A DNA stretch of 64,000 nucleotides from Alkalidesulfovibrio alkalitolerans DSM 16529 (GTDB taxonomy: Bacteria > Desulfobacterota > Desulfovibrionia > Desulfovibrionales > Desulfovibrionaceae), in contig NZ_ATHI01000026.1 in the NCBI RefSeq assembly GCF_000422245.1, forward strand, positions 248,001-312,000, in the 5' to 3' direction. The position numbers and the translations under genes are program-made. Below, piece by piece: positions 35,208 through 46,166 of the stretch. Position 1 is the first letter of the stretch, and every line of letters begins with the position of its first letter. Below the pieces are notes generated by a model. It was not told where the DNA came from and searched no databases. It saw only the letters and a program-made list of their open reading frames with translations.

Positions 35208-35891
35208 CTAGAGCATGCCTTCCTGCTGGAAGCTGTAGAAGGCCGTGTCCGTGACGATGATGTGGTCGAGCACGCGCACGCCGAGGTCCGAGGCCGCGCG
35301 CACCATGCGCCGCGTCAGTTCCACGTCCTGGCTTGAGGGCCTTGGGTCGCCGCCGGGGTGGTTGTGCACGAGCACGATGCCGCTGGCCTTGACCTCCAGG
35401 GCGCGCGAGAAGACCTCGCGCGGGTACACGATGGTCTGGTCCACCGTGCCCTGGCTGGCCCGCTCCCAGGCCATGATGCGGTTCTTGTTGTCCACCATGG
35501 CCACCCAGAACTCCTCGCGGCGGCAGGGGCCGAGCCTCGCCTTGGCGAAATCGGCCACGTCCTGCGGGCTCTGGATGGACAGCCGCTCGGCCACCGGGGA
35601 TTCGTGCAGCCTGGCCCAGGTCTCGCGCCACAGCCGCCAGAAATCCTCCAGGCTTTGGCCGAAGCCGTCGAGATTGCGCAGTTCCGAGGGATCGGCCAGG
35701 AACACGCCGCGCAACGTCTTGTGGCGGGCGATGAGTTCCTTGGCCAGAGGCTTGGTGTCGCCGCGCCGGATGACGTGGCCCAGCAAAAGCTCAAGGACCT
35801 CGTAGTCGGCAAGCTGGCTTGGATCGCGGGTCAGCCGGTCGCGCAGGCGCTGCCGGTGGCCGTGGTAGTGGGGGTCCTTGGCCACGATCAC
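35208..35891 (-). CDS. radC: RadC/JAMM-domain (MPN+) protein
   Basis: 227 residues. An N-terminal helix-hairpin-helix-like part (HRQRLRDRL, LELLLGHVIRRGDTKPLAKEL, LDGFG) precedes the JAMM metalloprotease-like fold with metal residues His176, His178 and Asp189 in VHNHPGGDPRPSSQD. The family is conserved but its biochemical role is unsettled; the name does not imply proven DNA repair activity. Start at GTG 35891, which overlaps the holA stop (GTGA). It is the last gene of the long minus-strand operon. Confidence 0.92.
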   Translation of the reverse strand: MIVAKDPHYHGHRQRLRDRLTRDPSQLADYEVLELLLGHVIRRGDTKPLAKELIARHKTLRGVFLADPSELRNLDGFGQSLEDFWRLWRETWARLHESPVAERLSIQSPQDVADFAKARLGPCRREEFWVAMVDNKNRIMAWERASQGTVDQTIVYPREVFSRALEVKASGIVLVHNHPGGDPRPSSQDVELTRRMVRAASDLGVRVLDHIIVTDTAFYSFQQEGML

Positions 35892-36853
35892 GCCCCGCGC
35901 CGGGCCGGGGCGAAGAGCCGGGAAAGTTCCGCCACGAGGTTTTCCAGGGCCTGGGCCTCGGTGCGTTCGCCTGACTTGACCCCGTGCTCGGCCTCCATGA
36001 GCAGCCCGAAGAGGGCGGCCACGCGAGCCGGACCCGCCGCGCGGGCCAGCGGTTCCTTCTTTTGCGTCATCCAGCCGGGCAGCCCCGTGTTCTCGCCCGA
36101 GAGGATCATCCACATCAGCCGGGCGTCGCGGGCCATGTTCGCCAGCAGCTTGAAGAGCAGGCCGTCGGACGAGGAACGCTCGCGCAGCACCTCGCGCAGC
36201 ACCCTGGTCTCCAGGCGGCCGCGCAAGAGCGCGTCAAGCAGGCTGAAGAAGTCGATGGAACTCTCCGAGGCCACGAGGTCGAGGTCTTCGGCCCTGAGTT
36301 CGCGCCGTCCGGCCAGGGCCAGCTCGAGCTTGGCCAGTTCGCTGTCCACGGCGGCCGCGTCGGGCGGCAGCATGGCGGCCAGATCGCGCAGCACGGGCTG
36401 CGGCACGGCGATGCCCGTGTCCTTGCTCCAGGCGCGCAGATAGTCGGGCAGCGTCTTCTCGGTCAGGCCCGGCGACGTCCAGACCCATCCCTTTTTCTCG
36501 GCGAATATCCAGTATTTCTGTTTTTTGAGCGCGGCAGGAATCTTCGGCCCTCCTTTTTCGAAGGGCACCTCGACGCAGAAGATCGGCCAGGCGGATTCGT
36601 TCATGCCCGCGAGCAGCGGCGAGAGCTGGGCCAGGGTCTTTTCGGGCAGGGCCTGGGCGTGGCGCACGACCACGGCCTTGCAGCCGCCGAACAGCCCCTG
36701 GCTGGACATGTCCTGCCAGAATTTGGGGGGCAGATCCTCGTCGCCCCAATAGACCCGGCGCTCCAGCCCCTGGCCGTCGAGCATCGAGCGGATGCGGCGC
36801 CGGATCAGTTCACTGTCCGGACAGGCGAGGAAGCTGAATCCGGGGCGGGTCAT
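35888..36853 (-). CDS. holA: DNA polymerase III subunit delta
   Basis: 321 residues. The family is weakly conserved, but length, fold pattern and context agree: an N-terminal Rossmann-like AAA+ part (FSFLACPDSELIRRRIRSML, VVVRHAQALPEK, PIFCVEVPFEKGG), no Walker A as expected for delta, and the helical C-terminal collar with FFSLLDALLRGR and LLFKLLANMARDARLMW. Delta opens the sliding clamp in the clamp loader. It lies 19 bases downstream of lptE, the order leuS-lptE-holA also known from E. coli. Confidence 0.9.
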   Translation of the reverse strand: MTRPGFSFLACPDSELIRRRIRSMLDGQGLERRVYWGDEDLPPKFWQDMSSQGLFGGCKAVVVRHAQALPEKTLAQLSPLLAGMNESAWPIFCVEVPFEKGGPKIPAALKKQKYWIFAEKKGWVWTSPGLTEKTLPDYLRAWSKDTGIAVPQPVLRDLAAMLPPDAAAVDSELAKLELALAGRRELRAEDLDLVASESSIDFFSLLDALLRGRLETRVLREVLRERSSSDGLLFKLLANMARDARLMWMILSGENTGLPGWMTQKKEPLARAAGPARVAALFGLLMEAEHGVKSGERTEAQALENLVAELSRLFAPARRGA

Positions 36854-36872
36854 GAAGGGTTTGGGGCTCCGG

Positions 36873-37406
36873 TCAATAGGCGTCCGTCAACTGGTCCACG
36901 AGGCGCTGCACGGCCAGATCCAGGGCGCGCTCGCGGGCCACTTGGTCGTTGGCCGCGAGAAACGTCTCGCTCCAGGAGGACGAGCGCTGCCACAGGAGAT
37001 TGTTGTCCGCCCGGCCGTAGGCGCGAGCGTTCAGGGTGACGCTGGCGCTGTATTGCAGGGTTGTCTCCTCCTTGGTGAGCAGGGAGGAAGAGATGGCGAA
37101 GCGGACGATCTCCAGATCCACTAGGGCGTCGGCTGCATCGCGCGTGGACCATTCGAGCATGTGGCGCTGCGTGACCTCGTCGCGGAATGTCGAGACAAGT
37201 CGCGCGGGCAGCCAAGTGAGCATGGTCGGATTTTCGACGCTACGCACGTAGACCGTGTGCACGTCCTCCGGAAGGGCGAGCTTGCCTTCCTGTGCCGTGA
37301 AGCCGTAACGCCCGCAGCCCACCAGCAGACACGCCGCGGCCAGCACGAGCAGGAGCAACGCGGAAGGGGCGATTCGGCGGGGCGTGGGTCTGGCGGCGGC
37401 GTTCAT
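36873..37406 (-). CDS. lptE: LPS-assembly lipoprotein LptE
   Basis: 177 residues. Signal peptide with lipobox LLVGC (lipidated Cys31), followed by GRYGFTAQEG and the LptE pattern VRSVENPTMLTWLPARLVSTF, with two beta-strands and a C-terminal helix rich in Ala/Arg. With LptD it inserts LPS in the outer membrane. The call rests on weak family similarity plus the leuS-lptE-holA order seen in many Gram-negative bacteria. Confidence 0.87.
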   Translation of the reverse strand: MNAAARPTPRRIAPSALLLLVLAAACLLVGCGRYGFTAQEGKLALPEDVHTVYVRSVENPTMLTWLPARLVSTFRDEVTQRHMLEWSTRDAADALVDLEIVRFAISSSLLTKEETTLQYSASVTLNARAYGRADNNLLWQRSSSWSETFLAANDQVARERALDLAVQRLVDQLTDAY

Positions 37407-37425
37407 GGCGATTCGACCTCGGATG

Positions 37426-39921
37426 TCACGCTACAACGATATTGACCAGTTTACCAGGGATGACCACGACCTTTTTCACGCTTTTGTCCTCAAGGTGGCG
37501 CACGACGTTCTCTTCGGCGAAGGCCAGCCGCTCGATCTCGGCCTTGTCGGCCGCAGCGGGCACGGTGAGGCGGCCGCGCAGCTTGCCGTTGACCTGGATT
37601 ACGACCTCTATCTCGTCGCGGACCAGGGCCGACTCGTCGTGGCGCGGCCAGGGCCGCTCGGAGATGAGCCCCTCGTTGCCGAGCCTGGACCAGATATCCT
37701 GGCAGACGTGCGGCGTCATGGGCGAGAGCACCGTGAGCACGCTGGCCATGGCCGAGGAGAGCACGGCCTTGCCGTCGTCCGTGGCCTTGAGCGTCTCCTT
37801 GGCCTGATAGATGTCGTTGACCAGTTCCATGATCGCGGCGATGGCCGTGTTGAACTGGAATCCGCGCTCCAGGTCGGACCCAACCTTGCGCACGGTCTCG
37901 TGCTCCTTGCGGCGAAGATCCTTGGCGGCCTGCGAGAGTCCGGCCGGGGCCGGGGCGCAGGGCGGGCACGGCGTGACGACCTCGGCCAGTTCCTCGGCCA
38001 GCCGCCAGACGCGGCCGATGAAGCGGCCCGCGCCCTCGACGCCGGTCTCATGCCAGTCCAGGTCCTTTTCCGGCGGCGAGGCGAAGAGCATGAACAGCCG
38101 GGTGGTGTCCGCGCCGTAACGGGCGACCATCTCGCCGGGATCGACGATGTTGCCCTTGGACTTGGACATCTTGGCCCCGTCCTTGAGCACCATGCCCTGG
38201 GTCAGAAGCGCCTTGAAGGGCTCGTCCGCGCTCGTGTAGCCCAGATCGCGCAGGGCTTTCACGAAGAAGCGGGCGTAGAGCAGGTGCAAGATGGCGTGCT
38301 CGATGCCGCCGATGTACTGGTCCACCGGCATCCAGTAGTCCAGAGCCGCGCGGTCGAAGGGCGCGTCCTCGGTGCGCGGCGAGCAGTAGCGCATGAAATA
38401 CCACGACGACTCCATGAAGGTGTCGAAAGTGTCGGTCTCGCGCCTGGCCTCGCCACCGCAGGCGGGGCAGGTCGTTTTCAGGAACGACTCGGTGACCGTG
38501 AGCGGCGAGCGGCCGTCGGGCAGGGTCTGCAGATCCTCGGGCAGGACCACGGGCAGATCCTTTTTGGCCACGGGAACCATGCCGCAGGCGTCGCAGTAGA
38601 CCACCGGGATGGGCGCGCCCCAATAGCGCTGGCGGCTCACGTTCCAGTCGCGCAGGCGGTAGTTGGCCGTGGTGGTTCCCAGGCCCTGGCGGGCCAGATG
38701 CCCGGTGATGGCCGCCTTGGCCTCTTCGTTGTCCAGGCCGCTGAACTCGCCCGAGTCCACGAGAACCCCGGGCGCGGTGTAGGCCTCGGTCAGGTCTTCG
38801 GCGCGCAGCGCCGCGTCCTTCGGGGTGATGACGACCTTCAGCGGCAGGCCGTACTTGCGGGCGAACTCGAAATCGCGCTGGTCGTGCGCGGGCACGGCCA
38901 TGACCGCGCCGGTGCCGTAGCCCATGAGTACGAAGTTGGCCACGTAGATGGGCATGCGCGCGCCGCTGACCGGATTGACGCAGTAGGCGCCGGTGAACAC
39001 GCCTTCCTTCTCCAGGTCGTCGGCCGTGCGCTTGATGCGGTCCATGTTGCGGACCTTGGCGCAGAAGGCCTTGACCTCGGCCTCTTCCGGTCGTCCGGCC
39101 ACGAGTTTTTCGATCAGCGGATGCTCGGCGGCCAGGCTCATGAAGGTCGCGCCGAAAAGGGTGTCGGGCCGGGTGGTGAAGACCTTCACGGTCTCGTCCA
39201 GGCCCTCGATCTTGAAGCCGAGTTCCGAGCCCAGGCTCTTGCCGATCCAGTTGCGCTGCATGGCCAGCACGCGCTCTGGCCAGCCCTCGCCGAGCTTGTC
39301 GAGCCAGTCCAGAAGCTCGTCGGCGTAGGCCGTGATGCGCAGGAACCACTGCTCCATGTCGCGGTTTTCGACCACGGCGTCACAACGCCAGCAAAGGCCG
39401 TCCTCGACTTGCTCGTTGGCCAGCACCGTGTGGCAGTCCGGGCACCAGTTCACGGGCGACTTCTTGCGGTAGACCAGCCCCTTTTCGAGGAATTCGAGGA
39501 AGAAAAGCTGCTCGAAGCGGTAATATTCGGGACGGCAGGTGGCCACCTCGCGCTCCCAGTCCAGGGAATAGCCCATGCGCTTGAGCTGCGCGCGCATGTC
39601 CGCGATGTTGGCGTAGGTCCACTTGGCGGGCGGAATGCCGTGCTTGATGGCCGCGTTCTCGGCGGGCAGGCCGAAGGCGTCCCAACCCATGGGGTGCAGC
39701 ACGTTGAAACCCTGCATACGCCGCACGCGGGCCACCACGTCGCCGATGGTGTAGACGCGCACGTGCCCCATGTGGATCTTGCCCGAGGGGTAGGGGAACA
39801 TTTCGAGCACGTAGTACTTGGGCTTGTCGGAGGCGTCCGGGGCGGCGAAGATGTTCTTCTCCGCCCATTCTTTCTGCCACCTGGTCTCAATTTCCTCGGG
39901 ATCGTACTTGCCGAAGCGCAT
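37426..39921 (-). CDS. leuS: Leucyl-tRNA synthetase
   Basis: 831 residues, class I. HIGH motif as HMGH at 50-53 in [13 protein letters not shown], zinc-type [13 protein letters not shown] and CPACGGEA segments, the CP1 editing domain in between ([29 protein letters not shown] with the editing Asp), KMSKS at 584-588, and the C-terminal anticodon and LeuS-specific domains ending KLVNIVVA. The length is normal. It lies 30 bases downstream of nusB and 19 bases upstream of lptE. Confidence 0.98.
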   Translation of the reverse strand: MRFGKYDPEEIETRWQKEWAEKNIFAAPDASDKPKYYVLEMFPYPSGKIHMGHVRVYTIGDVVARVRRMQGFNVLHPMGWDAFGLPAENAAIKHGIPPAKWTYANIADMRAQLKRMGYSLDWEREVATCRPEYYRFEQLFFLEFLEKGLVYRKKSPVNWCPDCHTVLANEQVEDGLCWRCDAVVENRDMEQWFLRITAYADELLDWLDKLGEGWPERVLAMQRNWIGKSLGSELGFKIEGLDETVKVFTTRPDTLFGATFMSLAAEHPLIEKLVAGRPEEAEVKAFCAKVRNMDRIKRTADDLEKEGVFTGAYCVNPVSGARMPIYVANFVLMGYGTGAVMAVPAHDQRDFEFARKYGLPLKVVITPKDAALRAEDLTEAYTAPGVLVDSGEFSGLDNEEAKAAITGHLARQGLGTTTANYRLRDWNVSRQRYWGAPIPVVYCDACGMVPVAKKDLPVVLPEDLQTLPDGRSPLTVTESFLKTTCPACGGEARRETDTFDTFMESSWYFMRYCSPRTEDAPFDRAALDYWMPVDQYIGGIEHAILHLLYARFFVKALRDLGYTSADEPFKALLTQGMVLKDGAKMSKSKGNIVDPGEMVARYGADTTRLFMLFASPPEKDLDWHETGVEGAGRFIGRVWRLAEELAEVVTPCPPCAPAPAGLSQAAKDLRRKEHETVRKVGSDLERGFQFNTAIAAIMELVNDIYQAKETLKATDDGKAVLSSAMASVLTVLSPMTPHVCQDIWSRLGNEGLISERPWPRHDESALVRDEIEVVIQVNGKLRGRLTVPAAADKAEIERLAFAEENVVRHLEDKSVKKVVVIPGKLVNIVVA

Positions 39922-39951
39922 GCGTATGGTTTCCGTGCCGTCCGTGCGGGT

Positions 39952-40437
39952 TCAGATGTTCTTGCGCACGCCGAAATCCCCTTTCTCCACGGAGCGGGCG
40001 GCGGCGTCCAAAATGCCGTTCACGAAATTGGGCGAGTTGTGGTCGCCGAACTGCTTGGCCAGTTCGATGGCCTCGTTGATGGAGACCTTGAGCGGGATGT
40101 CGGGCATGTGCAGCATCTCGAAGAGGGCCAGGCGCAGGATGGTCAGTTCGATGCGCGCGATGCGGCCCACCTTCCAGTGCTGCGAGAAGCTCCCCACGGC
40201 CTTGTCGAGCTCTTCCAGGCTGCCGTAGACCCCGCGCACCAGTTCCCAGGCGAAGGACTGGTCCTTCTCGGGCAGTTCGGGGGCCTTGGCCTTGGCGTTC
40301 TCGGGGTCCGTGAAGGCCGGGCTGTCCGTGAAGACCTGCTGCAGCCCCTCGCTCGAATGGCCGGTGGGAAAGGTGAGGCCGTAAAGCGTCTGGAAGGCCC
40401 GTTGCCGGGCCTCACGGCGGGTGCCGCCCTTCTTCAT
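39952..40437 (-). CDS. nusB: Transcription antitermination factor NusB
   Basis: 161 residues, all-helical NusB fold. Seen: RREARQRAFQTLYGL at the N terminus (boxA RNA-binding Arg-rich helix), FAWELVRGVYGSLEELD, RIARIELTILRLALFEML, and SINEAIELAKQFGDHNSPNFVNGILD. It binds boxA with NusE in rRNA antitermination. Its ATG abuts the ribH stop, and ribH-nusB is a widely conserved pair. Confidence 0.96.
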   Translation of the reverse strand: MKKGGTRREARQRAFQTLYGLTFPTGHSSEGLQQVFTDSPAFTDPENAKAKAPELPEKDQSFAWELVRGVYGSLEELDKAVGSFSQHWKVGRIARIELTILRLALFEMLHMPDIPLKVSINEAIELAKQFGDHNSPNFVNGILDAAARSVEKGDFGVRKNI

Positions 40438-40908
40438 TTAGATCTGCTCCATGACGCGGACCATCTCCAGGGCGGCGGCCGCGGCCTCCACGCCCTTGTT
40501 GCCCGCCTTGGAGCCGGAGCGCTCGATGGCCTGCTCCAGGGAGTCGCAGGTCAAAACGCCAAAGCCCACGGGAATCCCGTGCTCCATCATCACGGCGGCC
40601 AGGCCCTTGGAGCACTCGGAGGCCACGAAATCGAAGTGCGGGGTGGAGCCCCGGATGATGGCCCCAAGACAGATCACGGCGTTCACGCCGCCCTTCTCGG
40701 CCAGCCGCTTGGCGGCCAGGGGCAGCTCGAATGCGCCGGGCACGCGCACCAGGGTGATGCGCTCGCGCTCCGCGCCGTGACGCATGAGGTAGTCCACGGC
40801 GCCGCCCACCAGGCGGTCCACCATGATGTCGTTGAAGCGCGCCGCGACGATGGCGAAGTTGAGGCCTTTGGCGTCGAGCATTCCTTCGATGGTCTTCAGG
40901 TGATGCAT
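40438..40908 (-). CDS. ribH: 6,7-Dimethyl-8-ribityllumazine synthase
   Basis: 156 residues, the normal size. Seen: [20 protein letters not shown] (18-37), [66 protein letters not shown]. It makes lumazine from the RibA and RibB products, the penultimate riboflavin step, and usually assembles as a capsid of 60 subunits. It lies 4 bases after ribBA. Confidence 0.97.
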   Translation of the reverse strand: MHHLKTIEGMLDAKGLNFAIVAARFNDIMVDRLVGGAVDYLMRHGAERERITLVRVPGAFELPLAAKRLAEKGGVNAVICLGAIIRGSTPHFDFVASECSKGLAAVMMEHGIPVGFGVLTCDSLEQAIERSGSKAGNKGVEAAAAALEMVRVMEQI

Positions 40909-40912
40909 GGCG

Positions 40913-42142
<1,230 letters not shown>

Positions 42143-42250
42143 AAAGACTGCTCCTGTGCCGCGACCGCTCGGGCGATCTGTGCGGCGGGCGATCATGTTA
42201 CATGGAAATCGCCCGTATTGAAAGATGTGGGCCAGGGCCCTCCCCGGCCA

Positions 42251-42374
42251 TAGGCCGTTGAAAAAACACCATCTGCTGCGTTGCCGCGAAAAGTTCAAAT
42301 CCTTGCGTATTGGCAATACGCGTCGGCCTTGAACTTTTCTTGCGCCTTGCATCTGGCGCTTTTTGAACGGCCTG
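42251..42374 (+). repeat. Long palindromic intergenic repeat, copy E
   Basis: It starts TAGGCCGTTGAAAAAACACC and ends GCGCTTTTTGAACGGCCTG. Terminal arms, inner arms (AAAAGTTCAAATCC / GGCCTTGAACTTTT) and the central CGTATTGGCAATACG hairpin are all preserved. It is the only copy inside an apparent operon, between ribE and ribBA. Confidence 0.92.
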
Positions 42375-42409
42375 TGGAACGTCCTGTGGAATTGAGTTTC
42401 AGCGGTCTG

Positions 42410-43081
42410 CTAGAAACCGTGGTCGCGCAGGAACGCCTCGGTCAGGCCGCCGCCGGGCTTTGGGCCCGTTCCCTCCCTGGCCGCGCGGGCCGCGAACGGC
42501 CCGACCATGCGGGCCACGTACTTGCCGATGATGTCCACCTCCATGTTCACGGCCCGGCCGTTGCTCCAGGAGGCGATGGTCGTGGCCTTTTGCGTCTCGG
42601 GGATGATGTTCACCGAGAGGTGGTCGGCCCCGCATTCGTTCACGGTCAGGCTGATGCCGTCCAGGGCCACCGAACCCTTCTCGACCACGTAGATGCCCAG
42701 TTCCTCGGGAAAGCGCAGCACGTAGCGCCGGGAGAGCCCGGCCTCGCCGGACTCGGCCACGCGCGCCAGGCAATCCACATGGCCGCTCACCAAGTGTCCG
42801 CCCAGCCGGTCGCCAAGGGCCAGGGCTCGTTCCAGGTTCACGAGGCTGCCCGAAGACAATTCGCCCAGGTTGGTGCGGCGCATGGTCTCGGCCGAGGCGT
42901 AGGCCGTGAACGCGCCGCCCGAGAAAGTCTCCACGGTCAGGCAGACGCCATTGACCGCGATGGATTCGCCGATCACCACGTCGTTCAGGGAGAACTGCGG
43001 CCGGATGGTCAGCCGTGTCTCCTCGCCCTGCCGTCTGGCCGCCTCGATGCGGCCCATGCCCTGCACGAGTCCGGTGAACAT
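42410..43081 (-). CDS. ribE: Riboflavin synthase, alpha subunit
   Basis: 223 residues made of two lumazine-binding beta-barrels: MFTGLVQGMGRIEA, VIGESIAVNGVCLTV, SLVNLERAL and GGHLVSGHVDCLARV in the first, GSVALDGISLTVNEC and VNIIPETQKAT in the second. It dismutates two lumazines to riboflavin. Ribosome-binding site GGGAGTAGAACG lies in the end of ribD, 4 bases upstream of the ORF. The repeat-containing gap of 267 bases separates it from ribBA. Confidence 0.97.
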   Translation of the reverse strand: MFTGLVQGMGRIEAARRQGEETRLTIRPQFSLNDVVIGESIAVNGVCLTVETFSGGAFTAYASAETMRRTNLGELSSGSLVNLERALALGDRLGGHLVSGHVDCLARVAESGEAGLSRRYVLRFPEELGIYVVEKGSVALDGISLTVNECGADHLSVNIIPETQKATTIASWSNGRAVNMEVDIIGKYVARMVGPFAARAAREGTGPKPGGGLTEAFLRDHGF

Positions 43082-43085
43082 CGTT

Positions 43086-44207
43086 CTACTCCCTTGGCCG
43101 CAAGGTCAGCATCATGTCCTCGCCCGAGGTCTCAGCCCCGGTGAAGCGAAAGCCGAGCGCCTCGTTCATGGCCGGTGCCCAGTCGCCCTGAAAGGACGGC
43201 ACGGCCCGCGCATCGCCAAGCACTTTCGGGGCCACGAAGACGCGAAGCTCGTCGGCTACGCCCTGCCGCGCCAGGGCGAAGGCCAGGCGGCCGCCTCCCT
43301 CGCACAGGGCGCGGTGCACGCCCGTCTCCGAATGCAGGCGCGAGAGCCCCGCGCGCAGATCAAGCCCATGCCCGGTCTCGGGCAGCGGCCAGACGCGCAC
43401 CTGGCTGGCTGAAAGCGCCTTGCCCTGGTCCGAGTCCGCGCCTTCTTCCGAGGTCCAAAATATCAGCTCGCGGTGGCGGTGCATGAGCAGCCAGAAGCGC
43501 TCCTCGTCCGGCCAGGGCAGCGAGCGGGTCACGACCACGGCCAGCGGCTGGCGCTCGGCCTCGGGCAGGCGGCAGGTCAGGCGCGGATTGTCCGCGCGAA
43601 GCGTGCCGCCGCCCACGACGACCGCGCCGCACAGCCTGCGCAGCTCGTGCACCCGGCACTGGGAATCCGGCCCGCTCACGGCCTCGGGCAGGGCGCTGCG
43701 CGAGGCGATGCGGCCGTCCAGGGTCTGGGCCAGCTTGAGGATGCAGTAGGCGCGTTTTTGCAGCGTCCAGGTCGTGAAGTCGGCGATCAGGTCGCGGCAT
43801 TCGCGCTCAAGCACGCCCATCTCCACCGCGACGCCGCGCTGGCGCAGAAAGTCCGCGCCGCCGCCCGCGACCGCAGGGTTCGGGTCGGCGCAGCCGACCA
43901 CCACGCGCCTGATGCCGGCTTCGAGCACGGCTTCGGTGCAGGGCGGGGTTCTGCCGTGATGGTTGCAGGGTTCGAGCGTCACGTAGAGGTCGCAGGCGGC
44001 CGTGTCCACGCCCTTTCGCCGCGCGTCGGCAATGGCCTCGCGCTCGGCGTGGGGGTGGCCGTGGGCCGTGTGCCAACCCTCGGCCACGATCTCGCCTTCG
44101 CGCGCGAGGACAGCGCCCACGCACGGGTTGGGAGCCGTGGCCAGAAGGCCCCTTTGGGCAAGCTCGATGGCCCGGGCCATGAGGCGCTCGTCAGTCCGCG
44201 CAGCCAT
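43086..44207 (-). CDS. ribD: Bifunctional diaminohydroxyphosphoribosylaminopyrimidine deaminase / reductase
   Basis: 373 residues. N-terminal deaminase with zinc motif HAERE and [15 protein letters not shown]-terminal reductase with [32 protein letters not shown] and [11 protein letters not shown]. It carries out steps 2 and 3 of riboflavin synthesis. Its start overlaps the end of the dCMP deaminase gene by 17 bases; an internal ATG (44180) is a possible alternative start. No FMN riboswitch can fit upstream because that DNA is coding. Confidence 0.96.
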   Translation of the reverse strand: MAARTDERLMARAIELAQRGLLATAPNPCVGAVLAREGEIVAEGWHTAHGHPHAEREAIADARRKGVDTAACDLYVTLEPCNHHGRTPPCTEAVLEAGIRRVVVGCADPNPAVAGGGADFLRQRGVAVEMGVLERECRDLIADFTTWTLQKRAYCILKLAQTLDGRIASRSALPEAVSGPDSQCRVHELRRLCGAVVVGGGTLRADNPRLTCRLPEAERQPLAVVVTRSLPWPDEERFWLLMHRHRELIFWTSEEGADSDQGKALSASQVRVWPLPETGHGLDLRAGLSRLHSETGVHRALCEGGGRLAFALARQGVADELRVFVAPKVLGDARAVPSFQGDWAPAMNEALGFRFTGAETSGEDMMLTLRPRE

Positions 44208-44652
44208 CCGGCATCTCGCTGAAGACGATGCCCGACTCGCGGATCATCTCCCGGGACAGTTCGTCGGGGTAGCTGTGCTGGAAATATATCTCGCGCACGC
44301 CCACGTTGATGAGCATTTTGGTGCAGATCAGGCAGGGCTGGGTGGTGCAGTAGATGGTCGAGCCCTCGATGTTGATGCCGTGGCGCGCGGCCTGGACGAT
44401 GACGTTCTGCTCGGCGTGCAGGGCGCGGCAGAGCTCGTGGCGTTCGCCTGAGGGCACCTTGAGCTTTTCGCGCAGGCAGCCGATGTCCAGGCAGTGGGCA
44501 AGGCCCGAGGGCGCGCCGTTGTAGCCCGTGGCCAGGATGCGGCGGTCCTTGACGGCCACCGCGCCCACCTTGCGGCGCAGACAGGTGCTGCGCTCGGCCA
44601 CGATGTGCGCGATCTTCATGAAGTATTCAGGCCACGGCAACCTGCTGTCCAT
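44191..44652 (-). CDS. dCMP/cytidine deaminase family protein (ComEB-like)
   Basis: 153 residues. Zinc and catalytic residues in LHAEQNVI (His-Ala-Glu) and [11 protein letters not shown] (two Cys); [10 protein letters not shown] and a Cys-rich insert ([11 protein letters not shown]) are typical of dCMP deaminase. It makes dUMP for thymidylate synthesis. Start at ATG 44652, behind TTGGAGTCAGCG; a longer frame to 44799 has no ribosome-binding site. It lies between glyA, which supplies methylene-THF, and ribD. Confidence 0.92.
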   Translation of the reverse strand: MDSRLPWPEYFMKIAHIVAERSTCLRRKVGAVAVKDRRILATGYNGAPSGLAHCLDIGCLREKLKVPSGERHELCRALHAEQNVIVQAARHGINIEGSTIYCTTQPCLICTKMLINVGVREIYFQHSYPDELSREMIRESGIVFSEMPDGCAD

Positions 44653-44803
44653 CGCTGACTCCAATGAGCATTCTTGGTCGTGCATGGTCGCGCCGCGCGC
44701 CCCGGAAACGGAACGGACGGCGCGGCCGGTGCGGGCGTATGGCCCGCCGCGTCCGGCGCGCGGAGAGGAGACGTCTTCCTCCCCGCGCCCGGAGGCCATT
44801 ATT

Positions 44804-46042
44804 CTACCACGCGAACAGCGGGAACTGGCGCGCGAAGGATTCGACGTGGCGGCTGATCTCGGTCAGCCTGGTCTCGTTGCCGGTGTTGGCCAGGGCGTCC
44901 ACGATGAAGCCCGCGACCTTGACCATGTGGTCTTCCTTCATGCCGCGCGTGGAGAGCGCGGCCGTGCCCATGCGCACGCCCGAGGTCACGAAGGGCGAGC
45001 GCGTCTCGAAGGGCACGGTGTTCTTGTTCACGGTGATGCCCGCCTTGTCCAGGGCGATCTCGGCGTCCTTGCCCGTGATCTCCTTGTCGCGCAGATCCAT
45101 GAGGAAGAGGTGGTTGTCCGTGCCGCCGGAGACGAGGTTGTAGCCCGCGTCGGTCAGGCACTTGGCCAGCACCTTGCAGTTGTTCACCACCTGGGTCTGG
45201 TAGGTCTTGAACTCGGGGCGCAGCGCCTCGCCGAAGGCCACGGCCTTGGCCGCGATGACGTGCATCAGCGGGCCGCCCTGGATGCCCGGGAAGATGTTCG
45301 AGTTCAGCGGCTTCATGTTCTCCTCCTCGGAGAGGATGAGGCCGCCGCGCGGGCCGCGCAGGGTCTTGTGCGTGGTGGAGGTGGTGAAGTGGGCGTGGCC
45401 GATGGGCGAGGGATGAAGCCCGGCCGCCACGAGTCCGGCGATGTGCGCCATGTCCACGGTGAGTTGCGCGCCCACCTCGTCCGCGATCTCGCGGAAGCGC
45501 TTGAAGTCGATGATCCGGGGATAGGCCGAGGCCCCGGCGATGATCATCTTGGGCCGGTGCTCCTTGGCCTGGGCCAGCACCTGGTCCATGTCGATCAGGC
45601 CGGTGTCCTTGTCCACGCCGTAGAAGACGACCTTGAAGAGCTTGCCCGAGAAGTTCACGGGCGAGCCATGGGTCAGGTGGCCGCCGTGGGAGAGGTCCAT
45701 GCCCAGGATCACGTCGCCGGGGGTGAGCGCGGCGAAGTACACGCCCATGTTGGCCTGCGAGCCGGAGTGGGGCTGGACGTTGGCGTAGGTGCAGCCGAAG
45801 AGGCGCTTGGCGCGCTCGATGGCCAGATCCTCGGCCATGTCCACGTATTCGCAGCCGCCGTAGTAGCGCTTGTGGGGGTAGCCTTCGGCGTACTTGTGGG
45901 TCAGCACCGAGCCCTGGGCTTGGCGCACGGCCGTGGAGACGAAGTTCTCGGAGGCGATGAGCTCAAGCTTGCCCATCTGCCTGCCGCATTCGAGTTCGAT
46001 GGCCTTGGCCAACTCGGGGTCGCGCATGATAAGCTCTTCCAT
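44804..46042 (-). CDS. glyA: Serine hydroxymethyltransferase
   Basis: 412 residues. PLP-binding Lys226 in [14 protein letters not shown], substrate and folate motifs LIASENF (28-34), [39 protein letters not shown]. It turns serine to glycine and charges tetrahydrofolate. Start at ATG 46042 behind GAGGAGAGGTGGTGAC; an upstream in-frame GTG is less likely. It sits between fabF and the deaminase, in the same strand order as the rest of the block. Confidence 0.97.
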   Translation of the reverse strand: MEELIMRDPELAKAIELECGRQMGKLELIASENFVSTAVRQAQGSVLTHKYAEGYPHKRYYGGCEYVDMAEDLAIERAKRLFGCTYANVQPHSGSQANMGVYFAALTPGDVILGMDLSHGGHLTHGSPVNFSGKLFKVVFYGVDKDTGLIDMDQVLAQAKEHRPKMIIAGASAYPRIIDFKRFREIADEVGAQLTVDMAHIAGLVAAGLHPSPIGHAHFTTSTTHKTLRGPRGGLILSEEENMKPLNSNIFPGIQGGPLMHVIAAKAVAFGEALRPEFKTYQTQVVNNCKVLAKCLTDAGYNLVSGGTDNHLFLMDLRDKEITGKDAEIALDKAGITVNKNTVPFETRSPFVTSGVRMGTAALSTRGMKEDHMVKVAGFIVDALANTGNETRLTEISRHVESFARQFPLFAW

Positions 46043-46088
46043 GTCACCACCTCTCCTCACGCGACCGCGAACGGTCGGATTTGTGTAT

Positions 46089-46118
46089 CCCCGCCGCCGG
46101 GTCGGCCGTGCGGCGGGG
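46089..46118. other. Perfect GC hairpin between glyA and fabF
   Basis: CCCCGCCG pairs with CGGCGGGG around a 14-base loop in the 124-base gap. No T run follows on either strand. It could stabilise the upstream fabF mRNA or act as an attenuator. Confidence 0.4.
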
Positions 46119-46166
46119 CGATATTTCGCAAAGCGGCGAATGCGCGCCGTCTTCGTGCTTTGGCCG

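Noticed and set aside
42143-44300. FMN riboswitch for the rib genes
   Set aside because: Upstream of ribD the DNA is coding (dCMP deaminase), and the ribE-ribBA gap is filled by repeat E; no RFN core was seen.
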